Source: JBKCUA01 sp046318675 (GTDB lineage Bacteria > Pseudomonadota > Alphaproteobacteria > JAJTHO01). From it: DNA of 7,717 nt. Positions 1 to 6,246 of this stretch are shown here, one piece after another; the first letter of the stretch is position 1; each line of letters starts with the position of its first letter. The notes below the pieces were generated by a model. The model did no database searches. It was given only the letters and a program-made list of their open reading frames with translations, and was not told the DNA's origin. A program made the position numbers and the translations under genes. The DNA is taken from NCBI GenBank assembly GCA_046318675.1, contig JBKCUA010000025.1:1-7717 (forward strand). Direction: 5' to 3'.

Positions 1-72
1 TTCCTCCTCACCGCGCCGAAGGCAACGGGGCTTACCCTTGCGGTGGATGGGGGAAGTCGGTTGCATCTTTAG
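1..72 (+). CDS. C-terminal end of a short-chain dehydrogenase/reductase (partial)
   Basis: Frame 1 reads from the window edge to a TAG at 70-72 and gives 23 residues. They include TGLTLAVDGG, the standard C-terminal signature of classical SDR enzymes (usual form TGQ.l.VDGG, following an F-L-[LA] stretch, as here). The wording around it (an 'AP..TG' run, then VDGG and a hydrophobic tail) resembles pteridine or dihydromonapterin reductases of the FolM type. Too little is present to separate these from other SDRs, so no symbol is given. The Rossmann nucleotide-binding half and the catalytic Ser-Tyr-Lys residues lie outside the window. The gene converges on maeB, and a palindromic repeat begins 12 bases after its stop. 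The call rests only on this tail. Confidence 0.6.
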   Translation, partial: FLLTAPKATGLTLAVDGGSRLHL

Positions 73-83
73 GAAAGACAAAA

Positions 84-229
84 GGGCACCTCTATTAACC
101 TCATTTCTAGGGCGATTGGCGTCGTCATATCTATACTCGCAATCCGCACGTACGTTTGAGTACGCTTACGTTTGCTCGCCTAGCCCTTTCTAGCCACTCA
201 TCCCTATAAATGGGTTAATAGAGGTGCCC
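84..229. mobile_element. MITE-like palindromic element, about 146 bp
   Basis: The ends are a perfect 17-nt inverted repeat: GGGCACCTCTATTAACC at 84-100 and its complement at 213-229. The pairing continues imperfectly inwards (102-120 against 193-212), so each arm is about 37 nt. The centre (121-192) is not palindromic overall. It carries a direct repeat TACGTTTG at 151-158 and 167-174, and a small inverted repeat CGTAC/GTACG at 149-153 and 160-164. AAAA flanks both ends (80-83 and 230-233), as a 4-bp target duplication would, but such a simple sequence could arise by chance. There is no open frame for a transposase. Long terminal inverted repeats, small size and no coding content fit a non-autonomous MITE or a palindromic intergenic repeat. 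The parent transposon family is unknown. Its place just after the SDR stop could also give it a role at the mRNA 3' end. Confidence 0.6.
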
Positions 230-266
230 AAAAGAATATCAGTTCATTGAAAACAAGGGGCGGTGT

Positions 267-353
267 CTAACTCAAAGTGCAACACCCCCTGAGAGCGGCG
301 GAAAAAGCCTCGTTTGGGGTTTTATAGCCGAAATACTTTGTGCCGCGCTGGTT
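267..353 (-). pseudogene. Relic of an IS30-family transposase C-terminus
   Basis: Read on the minus strand from 353 down to a TAG at 269-267, the frame gives NQRGTKYFGYKTPNEAF followed by about a dozen residues. This resembles the C-terminal motif of IS30-family DDE transposases, N-[NQ]-R-P-R-K-x-L-G-[YF]-K-T-P-x-E-V-F. The Pro-Arg pair has become Gly-Thr and other positions have drifted. The frame meets an in-frame TAA only a few codons upstream of this motif, and the DDE catalytic core is absent. It is therefore a decayed fragment of under 30 codons, not a gene. It lies between the palindromic element and the maeB terminator. The assignment comes from motif recognition only and could be wrong for so short a piece. 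Confidence 0.5.
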
Positions 354-372
354 ACAAGTATAGTTTTAATAC

Positions 373-412
373 GGTTTTGCATTCAATACGTAGGTATTGT
401 CCACGCAAAACC
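373..412. other. Two-part stem-loop overlapping the maeB terminator
   Basis: The outer stem pairs GGTTTTGC (373-380) with GCAAAACC (405-412). The inner stem pairs CAATAC (384-389) with GTATTG (394-399) around a GTAG tetraloop, with a small asymmetric internal loop between the stems. On the plus strand the hairpin is followed by TTATTAT, so it could act as a weak terminator for transcripts coming from the left. It shares 411-412 with the next hairpin and 407-410 with that hairpin's T-run, so on the minus strand the two folds exclude each other. Confidence 0.4.
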
Positions 413-438
413 TTATTATCATTACGAATAAGGCTTTT
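407..438 (-). terminator. Intrinsic terminator of the proS-lolC-lolD-maeB operon
   Basis: On the minus strand the maeB stop codon (439-437) runs directly into a hairpin. The stem is CCTTATT/AATAAGG (433-427 and 417-411), the loop is 9 nt, and TTTT (410-407) follows. AAAA precedes the stem, so the structure reads as a terminator in both directions and could also stop transcripts from the left. The stem is A/T-rich and the T-run is short, so efficiency is uncertain, but its position immediately after maeB is what an operon end should look like. Confidence 0.6.
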
Positions 439-2719
439 AGACCTTCGCCGCCCGCGCCTGAGCATCCACCACGGCTAAGGCCGCCATGTTCAAAATCCCC
501 CGCACCGTCACCGATGGCGTCATGATGTGCGCTGGCATCGCGGCACCCAGCAAAATTGGTCCAATGCTAAGTCCGTCGCCCAGTTCTTTAAGCAAATTGA
601 ACCCAATATTTGCCGCATCCAAGGTCGGCATAATCAACAGATTCGCCTCCCCCTGAAGCCGAGAATTGGGGAATTGCCGCTTGCGTAATGCCTCACTAAT
701 CGCCGCATCGGGGTGCATTTCCCCTTCTACTTCCAGATCGGGAAGATTTTTACGGATTAATGCCAATGCCGCCTGCATTTTCTGCGCCGACGGGGTAGGA
801 AAACTGCCAAAGCTAGAGTGCGACAGCAACGCCACTTTCGGGGTCATACCAAAGCGTTGAACCTGTTCTGTTGCCATAGCCGTCATGTCGGAGAGTTCTT
901 CCGGGCTTGGATTAGGGTTCACATAGGTATCACAGATAAAATAGGTACCACGTGGCAACAAGAGAACACTCAGTGCTGCACAGCACTGCGCCCCTGGTGC
1001 CCGCCCTAAGACGTGCTCAATATGCGCCAGATGACGGTGATAACGGCCGATAGAACCGCATATCATGGCGTCAGCCTCACGATTTTGCAGGAGTAAAGCC
1101 CCTACCACTGTTGGCCGCGACCGTACCACCGCCTGGGCGTAATCCGGGCTGACCCCTTGGCGTTCCATGCGTTGATGATAAAGACGCCAGTGCGCCTCGA
1201 AATTTGGATTGTTAGCCATATCCACCACACGATACTGTGTTGGATCAAGGCGTAGCCCAGCCCGTTTAATCGTGGCCGAAATAATATCAGGGTTACCAAT
1301 GAGAATCGGCTGGGCAATTCCCTCGTCCACTACGGCCTGCACGGCACGCAGCACGCGCTCTTCCTCGCCTTCGGTAAACACCAAGCGGCGGGGATTGAGA
1401 CGTGCTTTTTCAAACACCGGCTTCATCACCAAACCAGATCGGAACACAAACTGGTTCAACTTTTCTTCATACGCCTTAAAGTCAGCTATCGGGCGGGTTG
1501 CTACACCGCTTTCCATTGCTGCTCTCGCTACCGCCGGTGCCAATTTCACCAGCAAGCGGGGATCAAACGGCTTGGGAATCAGATACTCCCGGCCAAAGGT
1601 AAGGTTTGACCCAGCATAGGCCAATGCCACGACATCCGACGGCTCCGCCAGTGCCAATGCCGCCAGAGCCTTAACACAGGCAATCTTCATCGCCTCGTTA
1701 ATCGTCTTCGCTCCCACATCCAATGCACCGCGAAAAATATATGGAAAACAAAGAGCATTGTTAACTTGGTTCGGAAAATCCGAACGTCCGGTAGCAATAA
1801 TAGCATCCGGACGCACCGCCCGCGCCGCATCGGGCATGATTTCAGGGGTGGGGTTTGCCAGAGCAAAAATAATCGGCTGAGGTGCCATGCTGGCCAAAAA
1901 TTCGGGTTTTAATACGCCGGCTGCGGATAATCCCAGGAACACATCGGCGTCCTTGATAATCTCCCCTAACGTCCGCGCCTCGGTATCTTTGGCATAGCGA
2001 TCCTTACGCGGATCCATCAATTCATTGCGGCCTTTATAGACAACACCAGCAATATCGGAGACAAAAATATTCTCCACCGGCAAACCAATAGAAACAAGAA
2101 GATCAAGACAAGCCAGTGCCGCCGCTCCCGCCCCGGAAACGGCCAGGCGCACTTGGCTCAATTCCTTGCCCACCAGTTTCAAACCATTAAGCAACGCCGC
2201 CGCCACAATAATCGCCGTTCCATGCTGATCATCATGAAACACGGGTATATTCATTGTTTGTTTACACTGTTCTTCCACCTCAAAGCATTCGGGTGCCTTG
2301 ATATCTTCAAGGTTTATGCCGCCAAAAGTTGGCTCTAGGCTGCGGATAATGTGGATGAGTTTCTTTGGGTCTTTTTCATTGATTTCAATATCAAAAACAT
2401 CAATGCCGGCAAATTTTTTGAACAGAACGGCTTTGCCTTCCATCACGGGCTTGGCAGCTAATGGGCCTATATCACCAAGACCAAGAACGGCCGTCCCGTT
2501 ACTAATCACGGCTACCAGATTTGCTCTGGCCGTAACCGTGGATACTTCTTCGGGATTTTGAACAATGGCCTCGCACGCCGCCGCCACACCGGGAGAATAG
2601 GCCAGAGCCAAATCCCGCTGATTAGCCATCGGCTTTGTCGAGACAACCGCCAGCTTACCCGGCATCGGGCGGCGATGGTATTCAAGGGCAGCAGCGTAAA
2701 GAGTATCGTTGGAAGTCAT
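437..2719 (-). CDS. maeB: NADP-dependent malic enzyme with C-terminal phosphotransacetylase-like domain (MaeB)
   Basis: Catalyses oxidative decarboxylation of malate to pyruvate and CO2 in the cytoplasm, reducing NADP+. At 760 aa it has the usual length of the large bacterial MaeB type. Residues 1-425 are the malic enzyme part: YSPGV (41-45, catalytic Tyr), MEGKAVLFKKFAGID (93-107, catalytic Lys), NLEDIKAPECF (136-146, acidic metal ligands), FHDDQHGTA (161-169), and a GxGxxA dinucleotide loop at 196-201. Residues 430-760 match the phosphate acetyl/butyryl transferase fold (VFTEGEEERVLRAV at 447-460; conserved SSFGSFPTPSA at 635-645). In characterised MaeB proteins this domain is not a working transferase but binds acetyl-CoA as an inhibitor; the same is inferred here. 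The ATG is preceded by an AGAGG ribosome site about 8 nt upstream, and the gene starts 15 nt after the lolD stop, so it is the last gene of the operon. No catalytic residue appears lost. Confidence 0.95.
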   Translation of the reverse strand: MTSNDTLYAAALEYHRRPMPGKLAVVSTKPMANQRDLALAYSPGVAAACEAIVQNPEEVSTVTARANLVAVISNGTAVLGLGDIGPLAAKPVMEGKAVLFKKFAGIDVFDIEINEKDPKKLIHIIRSLEPTFGGINLEDIKAPECFEVEEQCKQTMNIPVFHDDQHGTAIIVAAALLNGLKLVGKELSQVRLAVSGAGAAALACLDLLVSIGLPVENIFVSDIAGVVYKGRNELMDPRKDRYAKDTEARTLGEIIKDADVFLGLSAAGVLKPEFLASMAPQPIIFALANPTPEIMPDAARAVRPDAIIATGRSDFPNQVNNALCFPYIFRGALDVGAKTINEAMKIACVKALAALALAEPSDVVALAYAGSNLTFGREYLIPKPFDPRLLVKLAPAVARAAMESGVATRPIADFKAYEEKLNQFVFRSGLVMKPVFEKARLNPRRLVFTEGEEERVLRAVQAVVDEGIAQPILIGNPDIISATIKRAGLRLDPTQYRVVDMANNPNFEAHWRLYHQRMERQGVSPDYAQAVVRSRPTVVGALLLQNREADAMICGSIGRYHRHLAHIEHVLGRAPGAQCCAALSVLLLPRGTYFICDTYVNPNPSPEELSDMTAMATEQVQRFGMTPKVALLSHSSFGSFPTPSAQKMQAALALIRKNLPDLEVEGEMHPDAAISEALRKRQFPNSRLQGEANLLIMPTLDAANIGFNLLKELGDGLSIGPILLGAAMPAHIMTPSVTVRGILNMAALAVVDAQARAAKV

Positions 2720-2734
2720 AATGCGCCTCTTCTC

Positions 2735-3409
2735 TCAAAAAAAACGGTAATCGTCCAGCCGAATTACCCGATCAGCCTGTTCAGCGACCAACGGATCATG
2801 GGTAACAAGAAGCACGGCAGTTGCCTGGTCTCTGGCTTGTTTTAATAATAAATTCAATACTGTTTTGGCATTTTCAGGATCAAGATTTCCTGTCGGCTCA
2901 TCAGCCAGCAATAGCCTTGGACGATGCACCAAAGCCCGGGCAATGGCAACCCTCTGCTGCTCTCCCCCGGATAAATGGGCGGGTGCTTGATGCAGGCGCG
3001 CAGACAGGCCAAGAAACCCCAGCATCTCCGTTGCCTTTGTGATGGCTATACTATGAGCAACATCCTGTAAAAGAATAGGAAATACAACATTCTCCAGCGC
3101 AGTAAAATCCTCCAACAAACCATGAAACTGAAACACAAACCCCAAATGATCCCGGCGCCACCGAGCACGAACCGTCTCTGTCCACCGGGTCGTATCCTGG
3201 CCGGACAGGGATACCGCGCCTGCCTGCGGCGTTGCCAGCAGCCCCGCCAAGGCAAGAGCGGTGGACTTACCGCTGCCCGATGCCCCCAACAACGCCACCA
3301 CTTCCCCAGCAGCGACGCGCAAGCTGGCCTGTCGCAGAATGTCAAGCCGTACACCCCCAGTAGTGTAGGAGAAACTGACGTTCTCGAGTGCTAATAACGG
3401 CTCAACCAT
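2735..3409 (-). CDS. lolD: Lipoprotein-releasing system ATP-binding protein LolD
   Basis: ATPase of the inner-membrane Lol ABC transporter, which lifts outer-membrane lipoproteins from the inner membrane and passes them to the periplasmic carrier LolA. The 224 residues contain every ABC motif: Walker A GASGSGKST (42-50), Q-loop within FVFQFHGLLEDFTALENV (91-108, the wording typical of LolD), signature LSGGEQQRVAIARAL (146-160), Walker B with D-loop LLLADEPTGNLD (166-177), and the switch His204 in LVTHD. The frame stays open 27 codons further upstream, but that stretch is out-of-frame lolC sequence. The ATG at 3409 gives the family's normal N-terminus (VEPLLALENVSFSY) and an 8-nt overlap with the lolC end. 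The ribosome site is weak, so translation is probably coupled to lolC. Confidence 0.95.
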   Translation of the reverse strand: MVEPLLALENVSFSYTTGGVRLDILRQASLRVAAGEVVALLGASGSGKSTALALAGLLATPQAGAVSLSGQDTTRWTETVRARWRRDHLGFVFQFHGLLEDFTALENVVFPILLQDVAHSIAITKATEMLGFLGLSARLHQAPAHLSGGEQQRVAIARALVHRPRLLLADEPTGNLDPENAKTVLNLLLKQARDQATAVLLVTHDPLVAEQADRVIRLDDYRFF

Positions 3410-4658
3410 AGCGCAAAATATCCAAAGGCCGCACCTGACTGGCTTTATTGGCAGGGTACCATGTTGCCAAGGCGACCAACAACAGGGCAATGACCGCTAT
3501 AAGAGCCACCGTCCCCGGTGCCACCGCGCTGGGTAATTCGTTTAAAAAATAAATTTCATCAGGGAACAGCCGTGTTCCGGTCAGATGCTGTACCCAGCGG
3601 CGCACCGTTTCAATGTTACGGGCAAACAGAACCCCTAAGGTCACACCAACGGCAAGGCCACTTCCCCCTAAACACAAGCCAACCGCCATAAAGATACGAC
3701 GAATGCTGTTGGGGGTAGCACCCAACGTCCGCAACACGGCGATATCGCGGCTTTTATTTTTCACCAAAATCACCATGGTGGAAATAATATTAAAGGCGGC
3801 AACAAGTATAATCAGCGACAGGATAATAAACATGACCGATCGCTCCACCTCAATGGCGGCAAAAAGACTCCGATTAGCATAACGCCAATCCCGCACGCCA
3901 ACACCGGGGGGCAGATTATCCACAAGCCACTCGACAGTCTCATCAATGGCATCGGGATTCTTTAAAAAAACCTCCGCCGTGTTCCATTGCCCCTCAGCAT
4001 GAAACAGTAACCCCGCCTCCGGCAAATTAATAAATGCCACATTGGTGTCATAATCGTACAATCCACTGGTAAACAACGATGCCAATCGGAACGTCCGTTG
4101 CCGGGGCAGCGATCCAAACGCGCTGGCGGTTCGATTCAGGGTAGTGAGAGTGACGGAATCCCCCACTTGAAGGCCTAACCGCTCCGCCAACCGCGCCCCC
4201 AACACTAACAAGGGGGTATCAGCATTATCCATAAAAGATAGCGGCGGGGTTAAACTAGCCCCAACAATCGGTTTTTCCGGAAGAGAGCGAATGTTCATTC
4301 CTTTTACAAGAACACCTTGATAACGCCCGTTCACTGTTATAAGTGCCTGCTGCTCCCACATTTCAGTGATCGATTGAATATTTTGTTTTTTAGTGAATGA
4401 TTGTTTAAAAGTATCAAGACTTGCTGCGGCTCCCTGACCTTCGGGGGCGTATAAACTAATGTGACCGTTCACCCCGATAACTTGATCGAACAATTTTTTC
4501 TTAAATCCATCCATAACCGACAAGACAACAATTAATGTTGCCACGCCAAGACCAATGCCCAGCACCGCAAAAGCGGCCACCACGCCCACAAAGCGTTCCT
4601 GTCGACCCAGCCGCAAATAGCGGCCAGCAATGGCTCGTTCTGCTTTAGAAATGAGCAT
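3402..4658 (-). CDS. lolC: Lipoprotein-releasing ABC transporter permease (LolC/LolE family)
   Basis: Membrane subunit of the Lol transporter, partner of the adjacent LolD. The 418 residues show the family layout. TM1 is at about 24-48, then a large periplasmic domain at about 50-272 that binds lipoprotein, then TM2 (275-299), TM3 (322-346) and TM4 (380-402). NKSRDIAVLRTLGAT (301-315) is the cytoplasmic coupling segment that contacts the ATPase. The C-terminus ASQVRPLDILRYG is the family ending, with Gly where Glu or Asp is common. Only one permease gene is present, so the complex probably uses two copies of it; a second permease elsewhere cannot be excluded. The ATG at 4658 fits the family N-terminus (six residues before the E-x-x-I-A-x-R-Y-L motif) and overlaps the proS end by 14 nt. 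An in-frame TTG at 4670 would add four residues; neither start has a strong ribosome site. Confidence 0.93.
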   Translation of the reverse strand: MLISKAERAIAGRYLRLGRQERFVGVVAAFAVLGIGLGVATLIVVLSVMDGFKKKLFDQVIGVNGHISLYAPEGQGAAASLDTFKQSFTKKQNIQSITEMWEQQALITVNGRYQGVLVKGMNIRSLPEKPIVGASLTPPLSFMDNADTPLLVLGARLAERLGLQVGDSVTLTTLNRTASAFGSLPRQRTFRLASLFTSGLYDYDTNVAFINLPEAGLLFHAEGQWNTAEVFLKNPDAIDETVEWLVDNLPPGVGVRDWRYANRSLFAAIEVERSVMFIILSLIILVAAFNIISTMVILVKNKSRDIAVLRTLGATPNSIRRIFMAVGLCLGGSGLAVGVTLGVLFARNIETVRRWVQHLTGTRLFPDEIYFLNELPSAVAPGTVALIAVIALLLVALATWYPANKASQVRPLDILRYG

Positions 4659-5928
4659 AAAGGTTTTCAATCGCTTCTATCGGCACCATTTCCGTCACCC
4701 CGTCACGACGGCGTTTCCACTCTACCATACCGTCTTTCATGCCTTTTTCGCCAATCAGTAGAAGATGGGGAATGCCCAACAGTTCCCAATCGGCCAACTT
4801 TGCCCCCAATCTTTCCTGGCGATTATCAAAGAGCACATCGCCATCTTTTACCAATTTTTCATATATTTGTTCCGCTTTTGCATTCAACCCTTGATCATCA
4901 AAACGCGCCGTTGTTACCAAAACACGGTACGGTGCCACCGCTGTTGGCCAAACGATGCCCTTGACATCATGATGCGCCTCGATCAATGCCCCCACCAACC
5001 GCGATACCCCAATACCATACGCCCCCATCTCCAACGGAATGGCTTGACCCGACGCGAGGGGAACTGTCGCTCCAAGGGCGGCACTGTACTTCGTTCCAAA
5101 ATAAAAAATATGCCCCACCTCAATGCCCCGCCGGGTCGTCAACTGATCCGCAGGCAGGGGGCATTGCGCCGCATCGTGCATTTCATCCGCCGCTGCGTAA
5201 TACGATAATGCCTTTTCCAGCGTCAGGGTGGAGGGGTCTTCGGCAAAATATTTTTTATCAACCGTCAACTCACTTTCCCCGGTATCGGCCAGAATGTGAA
5301 ACTCATGGCTTAAATCACCACCAATAGGGCCGGTAGCAGCGCGAACGGGCACCGCCTGTACCCCCAGTCTTTTAAAGATAGTGAGGTAAGCCAAAAACAT
5401 CTTTTCATAGCAAGCCCGCGCTGAAACCGCATCCACACTAAAGGAATAGGCATCCTTCATCAAAAATTCCCGGCCCCGCATCACACCAAACCGGGGTCTA
5501 ATCTCATCCCGGAATTTCCACTGAATATGATAAAGCATCTTCGGCACATCGCGGTAGGATAAGCGACTGTCACGCACCAACGCGGTGATCATTTCCTCGT
5601 TCGTGGGTCCATACAGCAAATCGCGATCGTGGCGATCTTTGATCCGCAGCATTTCCTTGCCGTATGAATCATAGCGTCCACTTTCCTTCCACAACTCCGC
5701 CGGTTGCAAGGTTGGCATAAGCAATTCGGCGCAACCGATGGCATCCATTTCCTCCCGGACAATGGCCTCAATCTTCCGCAGCACCCGCAACCCCATAGGC
5801 AGCCATGTATAAATCCCCGCCGCATTTTGACGAATCATTCCGGCTCGCAACATCAGGCGGTGCGAGGCAATCTGAGCTTCTTTAGGGTCTGCACGAAGGG
5901 TGGGAAATAATGAATGAGATAAATACAT
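4645..5928 (-). CDS. proS: Proline--tRNA ligase, short alphaproteobacterial type
   Basis: Class II aminoacyl-tRNA synthetase that attaches proline to tRNA-Pro in the cytoplasm. The 427 residues show motif 1 (about 47-80), TNEE (109-112), motif 2 FRDEIRPRFGVMRGREF (139-155) followed by LMKDAYSF (156-163), SHEF (207-210), GHIF (272-275), and motif 3 MGAYGIGVSRLVGALIE (301-317). The anticodon-binding domain runs from about 333 (VAPYRVLVTT) to the end. The roughly 180-residue inserted editing domain of the E. coli-type enzyme is missing, and motif 2 runs almost directly into the motif 3 region. This is normal for alphaproteobacteria and mitochondria, where a separate editing protein usually clears Ala-tRNA-Pro. 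The ATG at 5928 gives the usual N-terminus (S-x-x-x-x-P-T-L-R-x-x-P-x-E-A). It is the first protein gene of the operon, 91 nt downstream of tRNA-Arg. Confidence 0.95.
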   Translation of the reverse strand: MYLSHSLFPTLRADPKEAQIASHRLMLRAGMIRQNAAGIYTWLPMGLRVLRKIEAIVREEMDAIGCAELLMPTLQPAELWKESGRYDSYGKEMLRIKDRHDRDLLYGPTNEEMITALVRDSRLSYRDVPKMLYHIQWKFRDEIRPRFGVMRGREFLMKDAYSFSVDAVSARACYEKMFLAYLTIFKRLGVQAVPVRAATGPIGGDLSHEFHILADTGESELTVDKKYFAEDPSTLTLEKALSYYAAADEMHDAAQCPLPADQLTTRRGIEVGHIFYFGTKYSAALGATVPLASGQAIPLEMGAYGIGVSRLVGALIEAHHDVKGIVWPTAVAPYRVLVTTARFDDQGLNAKAEQIYEKLVKDGDVLFDNRQERLGAKLADWELLGIPHLLLIGEKGMKDGMVEWKRRRDGVTEMVPIEAIENLYAHF

Positions 5929-5996
5929 GATAAAAAAGCCTAGCTACTTCGCCACACGAAGGCAACCCCGGCCTCAAAAAATTTCTTGGAAAGCAC

Positions 5997-6022
5997 CAGA
6001 ACTGGGAAATTAACAGAACTGG
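5997..6022. repeat. Direct repeat CAGAACTGG touching the tRNA 3' end
   Basis: CAGAACTGG occurs at 5997-6005 and again at 6014-6022, 17 nt apart. The second copy includes the three bases that encode the tRNA CCA end on the minus strand (6022-6020). Read on the minus strand, the tRNA therefore ends CCAGTTCTG and the same nine bases recur eight bases later. It may be a small slippage duplication. Only three tRNA bases are included, so it does not look like an integration site. Confidence 0.45.
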
Positions 6023-6096
6023 CGCGCCCGAGAAGATTCGAACTCCTAACCTTCTGATCCGTAGTCAGATGCTCTATCCAGTTGAGCTACGGGCGC
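6020..6096 (-). tRNA. tRNA-Arg (anticodon ACG)
   Basis: The minus strand folds into a full 77-nt cloverleaf. The acceptor stem is GCGCCCG/CGGGCGC, the D-arm is GCTC/GAGC around a 9-nt loop, and the anticodon stem is TCTGA/TCAGA with loop CTACGGA. The variable loop has 5 nt, the T-arm is AGGAG/CTTCT (one G-U pair) with loop TTCGAAT, the discriminator is G, and the CCA is encoded. Loop positions 34-36 are ACG, so this is the arginine tRNA whose A34 is converted to inosine and which reads CGU, CGC and CGA. It is transcribed towards proS, and read-through may contribute to operon expression because no strong terminator separates them. Confidence 0.97.
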
Positions 6097-6109
6097 GCAG
6101 TAGGGAGGG

Positions 6110-6137
6110 AATCTAGCGACCCCTTGAGCAGATGCAA
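6110..6137 (-). promoter_or_regulatory. Probable sigma-70-type promoter of tRNA-Arg
   Basis: On the minus strand, TTGCAT (6137-6132, -35) is followed after 16 nt by TAGATT (6115-6110, -10). The tRNA 5' end lies 13 nt beyond, after a C-rich discriminator. Position and spacing are right for a stable-RNA promoter, although each hexamer departs from consensus. It may also drive the proS operon by read-through. Confidence 0.5.
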
Positions 6138-6195
6138 GGGTTTTATCCACAGAAATTTTTATTGCCACTGCACTGCCACCATGATACGGCTCAAA

Positions 6196-6218
6196 TTATT
6201 GCGACTGATTCGCAATAA
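6196..6218. promoter_or_regulatory. Fur-box-like inverted repeat upstream of the TIGR03118-family gene
   Basis: A perfect 8-bp inverted repeat TTATTGCG/CGCAATAA (6196-6203 and 6211-6218) surrounds ACTGATT. Its core TGCGACT-G-ATTCGCA has the 7-1-7 layout of Fur-family operators and resembles iron-responsive sites of the type TTGCGAATGATTCGCAA. It ends 28 nt before the ATG at 6247, where a repressor would block transcription or early elongation. The regulator is inferred from the motif only. An mRNA hairpin in the 5' leader is the alternative. Confidence 0.4.
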
Positions 6219-6246
6219 CACCAGCCACTTTCTTAAAGAGAGCATC

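Noticed and set aside
9..45. Hairpin CACCGC/GCGGTG near the left edge
   Set aside because: It lies inside the SDR coding sequence and has no T-run, so it is probably incidental to codon content.
1..66. Minus-strand open frame beginning at an ATG at 66 and leaving the window
   Set aside because: It has no ribosome site and an arginine-rich composition with no family match. The opposite strand carries the recognisable SDR tail in the same bases.
3410..3490. 27-codon upstream extension of LolD
   Set aside because: It is out-of-frame lolC coding sequence, its residues are unlike any LolD N-terminus, and the ATG at 3409 fits the family.
4765..5208. 147-codon open frame on the plus strand inside proS
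   Set aside because: It is antisense to the conserved C-terminal half of ProS and has no ribosome site or domain of its own.
6121..6144. Plus-strand terminator-like hairpin CCCTTG/CAAGGG followed by TTTT
   Set aside because: It overlaps the -35 region of the tRNA promoter and no plus-strand gene lies upstream to be terminated. The 6-bp symmetry may be incidental.
6143..6151. Perfect DnaA box TTATCCACA, with another at 3916-3924
   Set aside because: The two sites are isolated, and the second lies within lolC coding sequence. There is no cluster, no AT-rich unwinding element and no origin-linked gene, so chance is the simplest explanation.
6082..6246. In-frame N-terminal extension of the TIGR03118-family protein back to a TTG
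   Set aside because: It would start inside the tRNA-Arg gene, has no ribosome site, and would bury the clear signal peptide that begins at 6247.
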